From the NCBI GenBank assembly GCA_023614405.1, contig CM042691.1, positions 182,068,427 to 182,132,426 on the forward strand: DNA of 64,000 bases, written 5' to 3'. Below the pieces are notes generated by a model. The model saw only the letters and a list, made by a program, of their open reading frames with translations, was not told the DNA's origin and made no database searches. Below, in pieces: positions 56,161 through 64,000 of this stretch. The DNA is from Avena insularis. Lineage: Eukaryota > Streptophyta > Magnoliopsida > Poales > Poaceae. The stretch's first letter is position 1. Every line of letters starts with the position of its first letter. The translations under genes and the position numbers were made by a program.

Positions 56161-56202
56161 GGCAGAAAACGGAACCGCTCGGTTCTTTTTAGATAGTAGA
56201 GA

Positions 56203-56393
56203 AAAGGAGCCAGGACAAGCTAATTAAGTACTAAATTATTACAACTTAAACTCTGAGCTTAACTAGACATTAATTCAGGAACATCTGGACCTTTGGTTGT
56301 CTGACGATGAAACGCTTCTTCAGCACTTGAGCACAACAGCTCGTTAGGTAGCAGTGTAGGTTCCTGATAGAGCCACCCACCCAAGACAAGACT
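56203..56393. other. Spacer between Helitron end and Reina-like fragment
   Basis: 191 bp. In the minus direction it follows the pol stop of element K and should hold its PPT and 3' LTR start. A GGGTGGGTGG purine-rich run is present near 56375, but no LTR boundary is clear. Confidence 0.35.
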
Positions 56394-56798
56394 TTAGGGC
56401 TTGAATGATGGGAAGGTGCTGGAGATGAAAGCCGCATCTTCCCAGGTAGCTTCCTCCGGTGTGAGATTCTCCCATTGTATGATCCAATGCGGTACTATGA
56501 CGTCGTAGGAACCAGCATTGTAGGGAATTTGTCGACGTTGGAGAACAGCCAGAGGGTAAATTTTTACCTTGCCATCAGCGGTGACCAATGGTAGTTTGGG
56601 GTTTGGAATTGCCTTAGTTCCCTGGTGTCGTTTCAGTTGGTTGACGTGGAATACGTCGTGGATTTGAGCATCTGCTGGAAGTTTCAACTGGTAGGCCACC
56701 ATTCCAATCTTCTTCATGACACGGAAGGGGCCATACCACTTGGATGTTAGATTCAGAGCATTTCTCAGTCCCAATGCGGCTTCTCTGAAGGGTTGCAT
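56394..56798 (-). pseudogene. Element K integrase C-terminus and chromodomain
   Basis: ALNLTSKWYGPFRVMKKIGM, VAYQLKLPADAQIHDVFHVN and QLKRHQGTKAIPNPKLPL lead into a chromodomain at about residues 85-125 (VLQRRQIPYNAGSYDVIVPH, then IIQWENLTPEEATWEDAAF). This is the classical chromodomain form with the ATWED end. The frame is shifted from the upstream part at 56765-57019. Confidence 0.85.
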
Positions 56799-57847
56799 TT
56801 TGAGGTAGACAAAGTCTCCAACTTGAAACGATCGCTCGGTCCTTTTTCTGCATATTTCTTCATGCGATTTTGTGCTTGCACCAGGTTTTGTTGAAGGAGC
56901 TTGAGCATGTGATCCTTTTCTCTGAGTGTCACTTGTATATCGCCAGGGGCATTGCAGGGAATAGAGACATGTTGTAGCAATGGAGGTTTGTACTCATACA
57001 TGGCTTCAAAAGGACTCATCTTAATAGAAGTGTGGTAGGATCAATTATACCACCATTCTGCTGCAGGTAGCCAATCAACCCATTTTTTGGTTCTTTAAAT
57101 GCCATACATCTCAAATATTGCTCTAAGCACTGGTTGACTCATTCAGTCTGTCCATCTGATTCAGGATGGTGTGCAGATCTGTAGTTGAGTTGAATGTTGT
57201 ATGAAGCAAATATATCCTTCCACATATTACTAGTGAAAATAGTATCTCTGTCACTCAAAATACTAGCGGGGGGCCATGGAGTTTGATGATGTTATCCATG
57301 AAAATATCAGCAATTTTCTGAACAGTGTATGGGTGTGCTAGAGGTATGAAGTGAGCATATTTTGTTAGTCTATCCACTATGACCAATATCAAATTTTTAC
57401 CTCGAGATGTGGACAGTCCTTCAATGAAATCCAGACTGATGTCAGTCCATTTTTGTGTGGGCACTTTCAATGGGCTCAAGAGGCCTGGGTACTACACTTT
57501 CTCTGTCTTGGAAATCTGGCATGTGGGGCATTTAGCAATGAGCTTTGCTATGAATTGCTTCATCTGTGGCTAGTAGAAGAGTTGTTGAATTATGTGCAGT
57601 GTGACTCTGTTGCCAGAGTGACCACCAAAGAGAGAGGAGTGGAAGGTGTGGAAGATCTTGTTTCTCAGGTTGTTGGAATTCCCAATATAAACTCTGCCCT
57701 TGTATCTCAGAATGCCAGATTGAAGGGAATAATTGGGGTGACTGTCTTTGTGGACTGACAATTATGTTAAGAGTTTGAGATTTTGTTCATGAGTAGCATA
57801 TGTGTCTATAACTTCTTATAGCCATGTTGGTACTGCCACAGAGATGG
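56799..57847 (-). pseudogene. Element K integrase core and zinc-binding end
   Basis: Readable in pieces: SGILRYKGRVYIGNSNNLRN and GHSGNRVTLHIIQQLFY (57570-57761), a stop, then CPTCQISKTEKV, QKWTDISLDFIEGLSTSRGK, LVIVDRLTKYAHFIPLA (57255-57479), and MSPFEAMYEYKPPLLQH (57019 down). At least three stops or shifts. The first catalytic Asp (SLDFIEGL) is present. Confidence 0.82.
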
Positions 57848-58707
57848 TGTCAGGGAGATAACCCCCGGGTGGGGAAAGCCAAGCACAAGTAGGCCGGCTC
57901 CAGAAGGAACATGCCGTCTGGCCCTAAAGAAGGACAACTCCAGCTGATTGGCGAACCCTGCCCGGTTGGGCTTATAACCTTCCTGGCTGGCCCGTCTAGC
58001 CGGCAGCCAAAAGAAACGGTCGGGTGGCCGCTTCCACCCGGCTCACCTCGGATTTGATGGAGAGCACGGAGGGGCTAACACTCCTTGCGGGGCACGCCTC
58101 TAGCTCTCCCTCATCATCAAGCAAGCTGGCATGCCGTCATGACCAGCGCTACACGACGAAGATAAAGCAAAGCGGTCGGCTGACTGGCAAAAGCAGTCCG
58201 GGTGACCGTTAAAGCAAGGGTGACACCCCGAAGGAAGCCCGGGTGACCGCTAAAGAAGAGGATGACGCTAAAGGAAGGGCGGACTGGGTCCTGGCCCACC
58301 AGCTGGGCCGTGCAGCCGGTCCTGTCCTATAAACCCATATCCAAACAGTAAACCCAAGGGCCGATTTGTAATCTGCCCCCAGACCAGTATATAAGGGAGG
58401 GCAGAGCAGGGGTTCTAGGTAGGCAAAAATAGAAGGATAGAAGTGTTGGTAGCTAGTTCCCACCTTCCTCTAGCTCTCAATAGTTGCTTAGGAAACATCT
58501 CAAGGAGCATCTGTACAGGGCATTTGCTCTCTCATATAATTCATGTTGCAGGAGTAGGGGTGTTACCTCGTCGAGAGGGCCCCGAACCTTGGTACGTCGC
58601 TGTGTTTGCAGTTCACCGTGCCCAACCCGTTGCATGAGCCATCGAATGCATCCGAGTGTCCCTTCTTTTCCATCCCCGATGGCACTGCCGTGTTCCACAC
58701 CATGATA
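57848..58707 (+). repeat. 5' LTR of element L (Tat lineage, 860 bp)
   Basis: Starts TGTCAGGGAGATAACCCC, ends CACCATGATA (the expected CA is TA). The PBS follows at 58710. It interrupts element K; the 5 bp before it are GATGG. TATATAAG at 58388-58395 is a good TATA box. Confidence 0.85.
58388..58395 (+). promoter_or_regulatory. TATA box of the element L LTR
   Basis: TATATAAG followed by GGAGGGCAGAGCAGG, about 320 bp before the LTR end, fitting the U3/R transition. Confidence 0.6.
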
Positions 58708-58709
58708 GT

Positions 58710-58727
58710 TGGTGCCCACCGTGGGGC
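58710..58727 (+). other. Primer binding site-like sequence of element L
   Basis: TGGTGCCCACCGTGGGGC two bases after the LTR. One base differs from the PBS of element A over 17 bp. Confidence 0.75.
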
Positions 58728-58756
58728 ACAACACTTCGGCTGGGATCATCTTCCGC

Positions 58757-59827
58757 ATGGGACTTCTGCTCGTCGTCGGTGAACATGTGGCCTCCGACCT
58801 TGTTCTCACGCTCGACGCTTTTGACTGTGTCATCGACAATGCCGCGTGCTTCGTAGGGAGCACCTTCCCCGCCAACGGCTCCATCCTGCATTTTGGAGAC
58901 GTCCGCGTCTACGTCGCCACTATCGCTGAGGCTTTCCCCAGCACGGTCACCCCCGTCCTCGACGTGCCCCTCGCCCACGGCCCAACTGTGGTGAGTGGTT
59001 GCGTCGAAGTCATGGTGGTAAACACCTGCGAAAACCATCATCCGCCTCAGGAGCGTCGGGCGGGAGGAGAGAACTCCGTGCCCGAGCAAGAGCAAGATCC
59101 GCTCACTGCCTCCATCCAGCACCTGCGCCCCGGTTGTCGTCGAGGCAGACCCAGCAGTTGCGCGGCCGCACTCGAAGCTACGCGCCAGAAATTCCTGGAG
59201 GAGGCCACCAAGGTTGCGGCTAACCAGCGTCGGCTGAATGCCATCGTGCATGAGTACAATGCGGCCCACGGCTTCGGCAGGAAGATCCAGCACCGGGGGC
59301 GCGACCTAGAGTTGGAGCTAGATCGTGCCTCCGATTCACCTGCAGGTGTTGCGCAGCCCGTCTACAGCACCCCCGCCAAGAACATGAGGGCAGACGAGGC
59401 AGCAACCGCGGAGCTGAAGCACCTCGAGGGCGAGGAACTTCGTCGCCAGCAGGAGCGCGACCAACTCCTCGTCGCCACCGCTAACAAGCAGCAGGCCGAA
59501 GGCACCCCTAGATGGATGGGCAAATCCCGCGACATTGTTGTTCGCAAAGGAGTGGACCAGACGGCGCACGGAGGAAGCAAGCATCAATAGGCATCCTCTC
59601 CAGGAGGAGTCGGGCAAAATAGCCGCCCGCATGGTGAATCCGGCAACCGTGGCCGCCATATGCGAGACGCCGCCGCTTCCAACGTAAGTCGCACTCCGGC
59701 AGTAGGAGCTTCCCAAGGGAAGAAGACGCGCACCCCGGATGAGGGAGCAGATGCGAACAAGGACCTGCCTGCATCATGCCTGAAGGGCCGGCTCGGCCCC
59801 CGAGAACCGGCTGACGCGCGCGAGCGC
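58757..59827 (+). pseudogene. Element L gag, N-terminal part
   Basis: From an ATG at 58757 the frame reads MGLLLVVGEHVASDLVLTLD and stays open to TAG at 59588-59590. It then continues in the same frame without another stop to the M insertion (RGRHMRDAAASNVSRTPAVG). The region TPAKNMRADEAATAELKHLE and GEELRRQQERDQLLVATANK is a helical, charged segment typical of Tat/RIRE2-type gag N-termini. Probable CAG to TAG change at the stop. The start codon is uncertain, because the open frame extends upstream to 58709. Confidence 0.78.
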
Positions 59828-59832
59828 ATTGA

Positions 59833-61250
59833 TGTCTACGCACTTCTATTCTTGTAGACAGTTGTTGGGCCTCCAAGTGCAGAGGTTTGTAGAACAGCAG
59901 CAAGTTTCCCTTAAGTGGATTACCCAAGATTTATCGAACTCAGGGAGGAAGTGGTCAAAGGTATTCCTTCTAAAGCAATCCTGCAATCAAGATAGAAGAA
60001 GTCTCTTGTGTCCCCAACACACCCAATATAGGTGCACTAGTTTGGCGAAGAGATAGTGAAATGCAAATGGTAGCAGTGCCAGAAAAGAGCTGATGGCGTG
60101 GAGGAACAGACTAAAGGCAAACTGAAGGAAGCACGCAAACATGCAACAGATCTAGTAGCAAACGGTGTTTCAATGTTTAGAAACAAGGCCTAGGGATCAT
60201 ACTTTCACTAGTGAACACTCTCTCATATATATATCCTCTCTCCATGATACTACTATTAACTACTCTCCGGTTGGACACTCTAATCAACGGTAGGGCCTTC
60301 CCGAATCTAGATAACCCCACATTGTCACCTTGAGCGCTAGATGGTTCCAACAGACACCACAATTTTATAGAGACATCCAACTCCAAATATAAATCATAAC
60401 AAATATTCAATCTAGCCAAAGTGCCACACACGGTATGCACGCTGTCACTTTCACACACGTGGGGAAAAGCATAGATCTATTAAAGCACAAAGAGTATTTA
60501 TGTAGACTCAAACCTAAGTGCCACCATGGCGTGCATGCTGTCACTTTCACACACATGGGGAGAGCAGAGATCTAATGAAGCACTTGAGTAGCAAGGTGGA
60601 TCTACTTGATTACAAAGCTCATGACCACAACAAGATCATGCATAGAGAGAGATGAACACATAGCTACCGGTAGAGCCCTTAGCCCTGAGGAAGAACTACT
60701 CCCTCCTCATCATGAGAATCAGCAACGGTGATGAAGATGGCGATGGAGATGGCTCCGGGGGCACTCCCCATCCCGGCAGGGTGCTGAAACAGAGACTTTC
60801 TGTCCCCCGAATTTCCCCTTGGGTGGCGGCAGCGCTACAGAGGTTTTCGTGGATTTCTTCTGGATCCTCTAGGGTTTTTGGGTCGGAGGCTTCATATAGG
60901 CGCAGGAATCAAGGTCGGTGGGGGTACAGGGGGCCCACACCCCTCAGCGCCTCGGGGCTTGCCCGCCTAGGTGGTTTGGCCACCTGTGGCCCCCTCGGCT
61001 CGTGGTTCCGTGTTGCTCCGGGAAAAATAATAACTTTGGCTTTTGTCCCATCCAATTCCGAGAATATTGATTTTATGCCTTTCTAGAACCAAAAACATAA
61101 GAAAACAGGCAACTGGCACTGTGGCAACTTGTTAATAGGTTAGTTCCAGAAAAGATATAAAAACACCTCAAAGTGTAGACAAAACATAAGACAAATGATA
61201 CAAAACAAGCATGGAGCATCAAAAATTATAGATACGTTTCCGACGTATCA
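59833..61250 (-). repeat. 3' LTR of element M (Fatima-like, 1418 bp)
   Basis: In + reading it begins TGTCTACGCACTTCTATTCT and ends CCGACGTATCA; on the minus strand TGATACGTCGGAAACG. The purine-rich tract at 61251 onward confirms that this is the 3' LTR of a minus-strand element. The left flank ATTGA (59828-59832) would be the TSD. The terminal sequence resembles, from memory, the wheat Fatima group of gypsy elements. The GC-rich part at 60710-61020 resembles other grass LTRs. Confidence 0.75.
60421..60585. repeat. Partial 97-bp duplication in the element M LTR
   Basis: GTGCCAC...GCTGTCACTTTCACACAC occurs at 60421 and again at 60518, with AGATCTA and AAGCAC downstream in both copies. Confidence 0.7.
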
Positions 61251-61270
61251 AGCATCCCCAAGCTTAACTC
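61251..61270 (-). other. Polypurine tract region of element M
   Basis: The minus strand reads AAGCTTGGGGATGCT next to the LTR start TGATACG. A short purine run fits a PPT. Confidence 0.65.
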
Positions 61271-62745
61271 TTGCTCGTCCTCGAGTAGGTAAGTGATAAA
61301 AAGAATAATTTTTGAGGTGACATGCACCATCAAAACCAAGATCAAAACATTTGCAAGCATTGAAAGCTAGGAACGAAGAAATCTAAAGATGTGCATGAAA
61401 TATGAAGTTCTAACAATAGGACATAGTAACTATGCATGCAACATGAAAATCTACAAACAAAGATCATGAATAACATGCATTGAAAAATGTTTGTTTGTTT
61501 CACATACAGAAAACATAGCATAGTGGCAATCAGCTTGTCCCTCATAGAGTAACAATATATATGCATAGGACACCTTCAAAATTCACAAGGGTGACTAGAA
61601 ACAAATAACACAAGAACAAGGAATATCACAATATGCATCAATTAATAAGCTTTGGAACACTGCACACAGAATGACAACTATGCTCTCTTAATGGTGCCTA
61701 AAGGTAGAAGGTGGAGACTCAATAATGGTGGAAGAAAGGCCTTTTTGTAAAGGAAGCAGGGATTACAAGTTTCAAAAAGAGCTTCCAAAAATTATGGTAC
61801 TTGTTAGCTTTCAGCCTCATTGCCCCTATCATAAGCATCTTGAAGTGGTTAAGGTTAAAGTGGCAAAGTTGGAGAATATGCTTGACGAAGTATAAGTTGG
61901 TAATCTCAAGTCCCTTGAATATGAGGGCTACACCTCATGGATACTCAACTTAGGGCCCAGGCAAGTTCTTGTCACTTTAAGTATTTGCATATCATTGAGA
62001 ACCGCCAACGAGGTACCCCTTGCACATGGTACAGGAGCTTTCCCATTACCAAAATGACAAGACAAGCAGACAATGAGCATCTCAGCAATCTTTTTATTTA
62101 CCATATGCATAGCTTTTTATTGAGGATGCTTCATAGGTAGCTCACTATGGTGATGCTGCAAGTTTCCACCATGATTAGGCATGGCTTAGTCTAGCGGCCC
62201 AGGCGTTTCTCTAACACGGAATACAAACTCCATTGAATTACAAGTTCCCACTTCATTTCACACCGATAACATCCATAAACAAAAGAGCATGATATCAACA
62301 GAGTACAAAAGTACAAGTGCAATGTTGAAAACGTCCCCGTGACAGCACGGTTCTGCTAATCCCAACTTATAAGTGCAAGCATATACAACAAAGTTGTCTC
62401 AATGGTTCAAGTTTATTAGGGGAAAAGAATAAAATGTACCATCAAGTTCGTGAGGGATGTAATCGCTAAGTTTTCACATAACAAAATAATTTTTAATTGG
62501 AAGATAGTTGAAAACAAGAATATACTTGGAATGGTGTAACACACCATGAATAGGAGTTTATAGTGGAAACTTTGGAATAACTTGGTTTCTTGGGAGTTGG
62601 AAACATGAGTAGAACTTACTCATACAAGTGGAGGCTAGCAAAAGACTGGGAGCAACCAACTAAGAGAGCAATAATTGCCATAATCATGCAGAGCAACAAA
62701 ACATTACTAATCAAAGCATAGAGTGGTACTATGAAAGTACCGACT
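61251..62745 (-). other. Non-coding internal sequence of element M
   Basis: About 1.5 kb between the 3' LTR and the terminal repeat, AT-rich, without an ORF over about 70 codons that means anything. Long non-coding spacers after pol are usual in Athila/Fatima-type elements. The right limit near 62745 is approximate. Confidence 0.55.
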
Positions 62746-64000
62746 TGATACGACTAGAGGGGGGGTTAATAGGCGTCTACCCAATTTTAATTTGTTATTC
62801 AACTTTAGGCTCAACGAGAAATAAAGTTATATAGATGTGCAACTAAATGAACAACCTAGATGCAAGATAACAAACAACAACCACACGAATGGTAAATAGC
62901 AAGAAGTAAAGGAAGGGAACGAAGTAATCGGAGCGGGGACACGGAGATGTAATTCCCGTAGTTCACTCCCAAGGAGCTACGTCTACGTTGGAGGTGTCGG
63001 GGCCACACAAGGTCACCCGAGCACCACAAAGGCCTCACCTTCTTCTCCAGTGAGCTCCCCCACAAAGGAGGCCTCACAATCCACTAACCGGTGACCTTGA
63101 AGGCGCCAACCGAAACCTTTACAAAGGTTGAGGGGGAAGCTCCACAACTCAATTGGAGACCCTCAACGACACCTCGAAGCTTTAAAACACAAGCCTTAGC
63201 TCCAAGGATGCCCTACACCGTCTAGGGTTTCAAGAAACCCAAGAGCAACAAGATCCACAAAGGATGGGTGGGGGAAATCAAATCTTCTTTGGTGGAAGTG
63301 TAGATCTAGGTAACCTCCCTCAACTCTCAAAAGATCAAGTCATTTGAGTGGATAGAGAGAGATCTAGTGAGGTGAAGCTCAAGCATTAATGGAGGAGAGA
63401 GAAAAATTCGCAGTAGGTGGGAGGAAGAAGAGGGGTGCCTTAAATAGGCCCCTCGGCTGAACTTACGTTCATGACCTCACCGGAAGTTCCGGTGAGAGGC
63501 TAGAAGTTCCGCCCAGCCTGGCTCCAACGGTCATCAGACCGTTGACGCCCGCTCCAGAAGCGCAACCGAATCTGACCGGAAGTTCCGGCGAACCGAATCT
63601 AGGGGCGGAACTTGGAGTGGAACTAGGGGCGGAATATCTGGGTCGCGAACCGAATCTGACCGGAAGTTCCGGCGTCTGGGCGGAAGTTCCGCTCAGGACT
63701 TCCTGTTAGGGCAAGTTCCGATACAAGTTTCGGCCCAAGTTCCGGCAAATAGAACACTACATACAGTAGGTTACTGATTCACCAGCGGACCTTGGGGAGG
63801 AACTATGATCGGAACAAGGCTCAGATCAACCTGCAGAAGAAGGCCTGAGCGGAACTTCCGGCGCCAGGACGGAAGTTCCGGTGAGACACAGAAGGCTACT
63901 CACTCTCTCACGGAATAGAAGGATGGCTGTGGAGGTGCATATAAGTTTGTGCAAGAACAAGTGATTTCCCACAGCCTTCCAAGATGGACCCCCTCTTAAT
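62746..64000. repeat. Unclassified repeat with palindromic CGGAAGTTCCG cluster
   Basis: It starts with ACTAGAGGGGGGGTTAATAG (62752-62771), which looks like a polypurine tract against an LTR-like start. Then come about 700 bp with gene-like, CCTCAC/AAGG-rich sequence and, from 63479, many CGGAAGTTCCG motifs. No coding frame is supportable. The end is outside the window. It resembles sequences common in wheat, but I cannot name the family. Confidence 0.5.

Larger units (their letters stand above)
50321..56202 (-). mobile_element. Element J: candidate Helitron, about 5.9 kb, non-coding
   Basis: The left edge reads A, then CTAG at 50321-50324, then 7 bases later a stem-loop (CCTGTG 50332-50337, CACGGG 50344-50349). 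On the minus strand this is the Helitron 3' end: hairpin, short spacer, CTAG, T. The right edge AGATAGTAGAGA at 56191-56202 reads TCTCTACTATCT on the minus strand, a grass Helitron 5' start. The base before it is T rather than the usual A. I see no Rep/helicase frame inside, so it would be non-autonomous. Pairing of these two ends is inference. Confidence 0.55.
56394..57847 (-). mobile_element. Element K: Reina-like chromovirus fragment (integrase and chromodomain)
   Basis: Only the pol 3' end remains on this side. It is cut at 57847 by the LTR of element L; the rest should lie beyond the right edge of L, outside the window. The type of chromodomain and short spacing suggest the Reina lineage. 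Confidence 0.75.
57848..59832 (+). mobile_element. Element L: Tat-lineage gypsy retrotransposon, 5' part
   Basis: LTR, PBS and gag on the + strand, cut at 59832 by element M. Pol and the 3' LTR would lie right of M, outside the window. Confidence 0.8.

Overview
The window looks like intergenic chromatin from a large grass genome, most likely Triticeae or a close relative. The reasons are a Ty1/copia element of the BARE/Angela type, Ty3/gypsy elements of the Tekay, Tat and Reina lineages, an LTR resembling the wheat Fatima group, a Stowaway MITE ending in CTCCCTCCGT, and a grass-type Helitron terminus. I found no convincing host gene, rRNA, tRNA or CRISPR array. Almost every coding stretch is a broken transposon gene. 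Family names come from memory of protein and terminal motifs, not from a search.

Left block (1-19,779). A minus-strand Tat-lineage gypsy element (A) fills this part. Its gag, protease, RT, two RNase H domains and integrase lie at 13,232-19,4xx. Downstream of pol, on the opposite (+) strand, is an extra intron-bearing coiled-coil ORF. That ORF is split by an 11.3-kb minus-strand Tekay-like chromovirus (B, 1,054-12,349) with long LTRs, a PBS, a PPT and a perfect 5-bp target duplication TTCTC. The 5' LTR of A is cut off near 19,766 and joined through a 17-bp locally templated filler to an LTR remnant (C).

Middle block (20,192-42,747). A second minus-strand Tekay-like chromovirus (D) carries an additional sense ORF between its PBS and gag. 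It is interrupted twice: by a 549-bp solo LTR of the A family inside integrase (21,348-21,896), and by an 11.9-kb plus-strand BARE/Angela-like Copia element (F, 24,939-36,790, TSD GCATA) inside gag. F itself holds a 3.9-kb solo LTR (G, 28,447-32,387, TSD TAAGA) with an exactly duplicated 288-bp segment. D sits in an intron of a decayed Mutator-like transposase gene (H, to about 44,863).

Right block (44,864-64,000). After about 1.3 kb of unassigned sequence come tandem repeats: a roughly 115-bp array, then a serially duplicated region (46,640-49,700) in which 24-bp minisatellites lie inside 580-800 bp units ending in Helitron-like 5' termini. A 5.9-kb candidate Helitron (J, 50,321-56,202, minus) with a Stowaway MITE follows. 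Next is a Reina-like chromovirus fragment (K, minus) interrupted by a plus-strand Tat-lineage element (L, LTR 57,848-58,707 plus gag). L is in turn interrupted by a minus-strand Fatima-like element (M, LTR 59,833-61,250). The last 1.2 kb is an unclassified repeat rich in palindromic CGGAAGTTCCG motifs.

Nesting order readable from interruptions: H before D before F before G; D before the A-family solo LTR; A before B; K before L before M. The elements do not cooperate with one another. The window records sequential insertion, LTR-LTR recombination and deletion. The most unusual content is the two additional ORFs (antisense in A, sense in D), the two-level tandem repeat, and the palindrome-rich terminal repeat.
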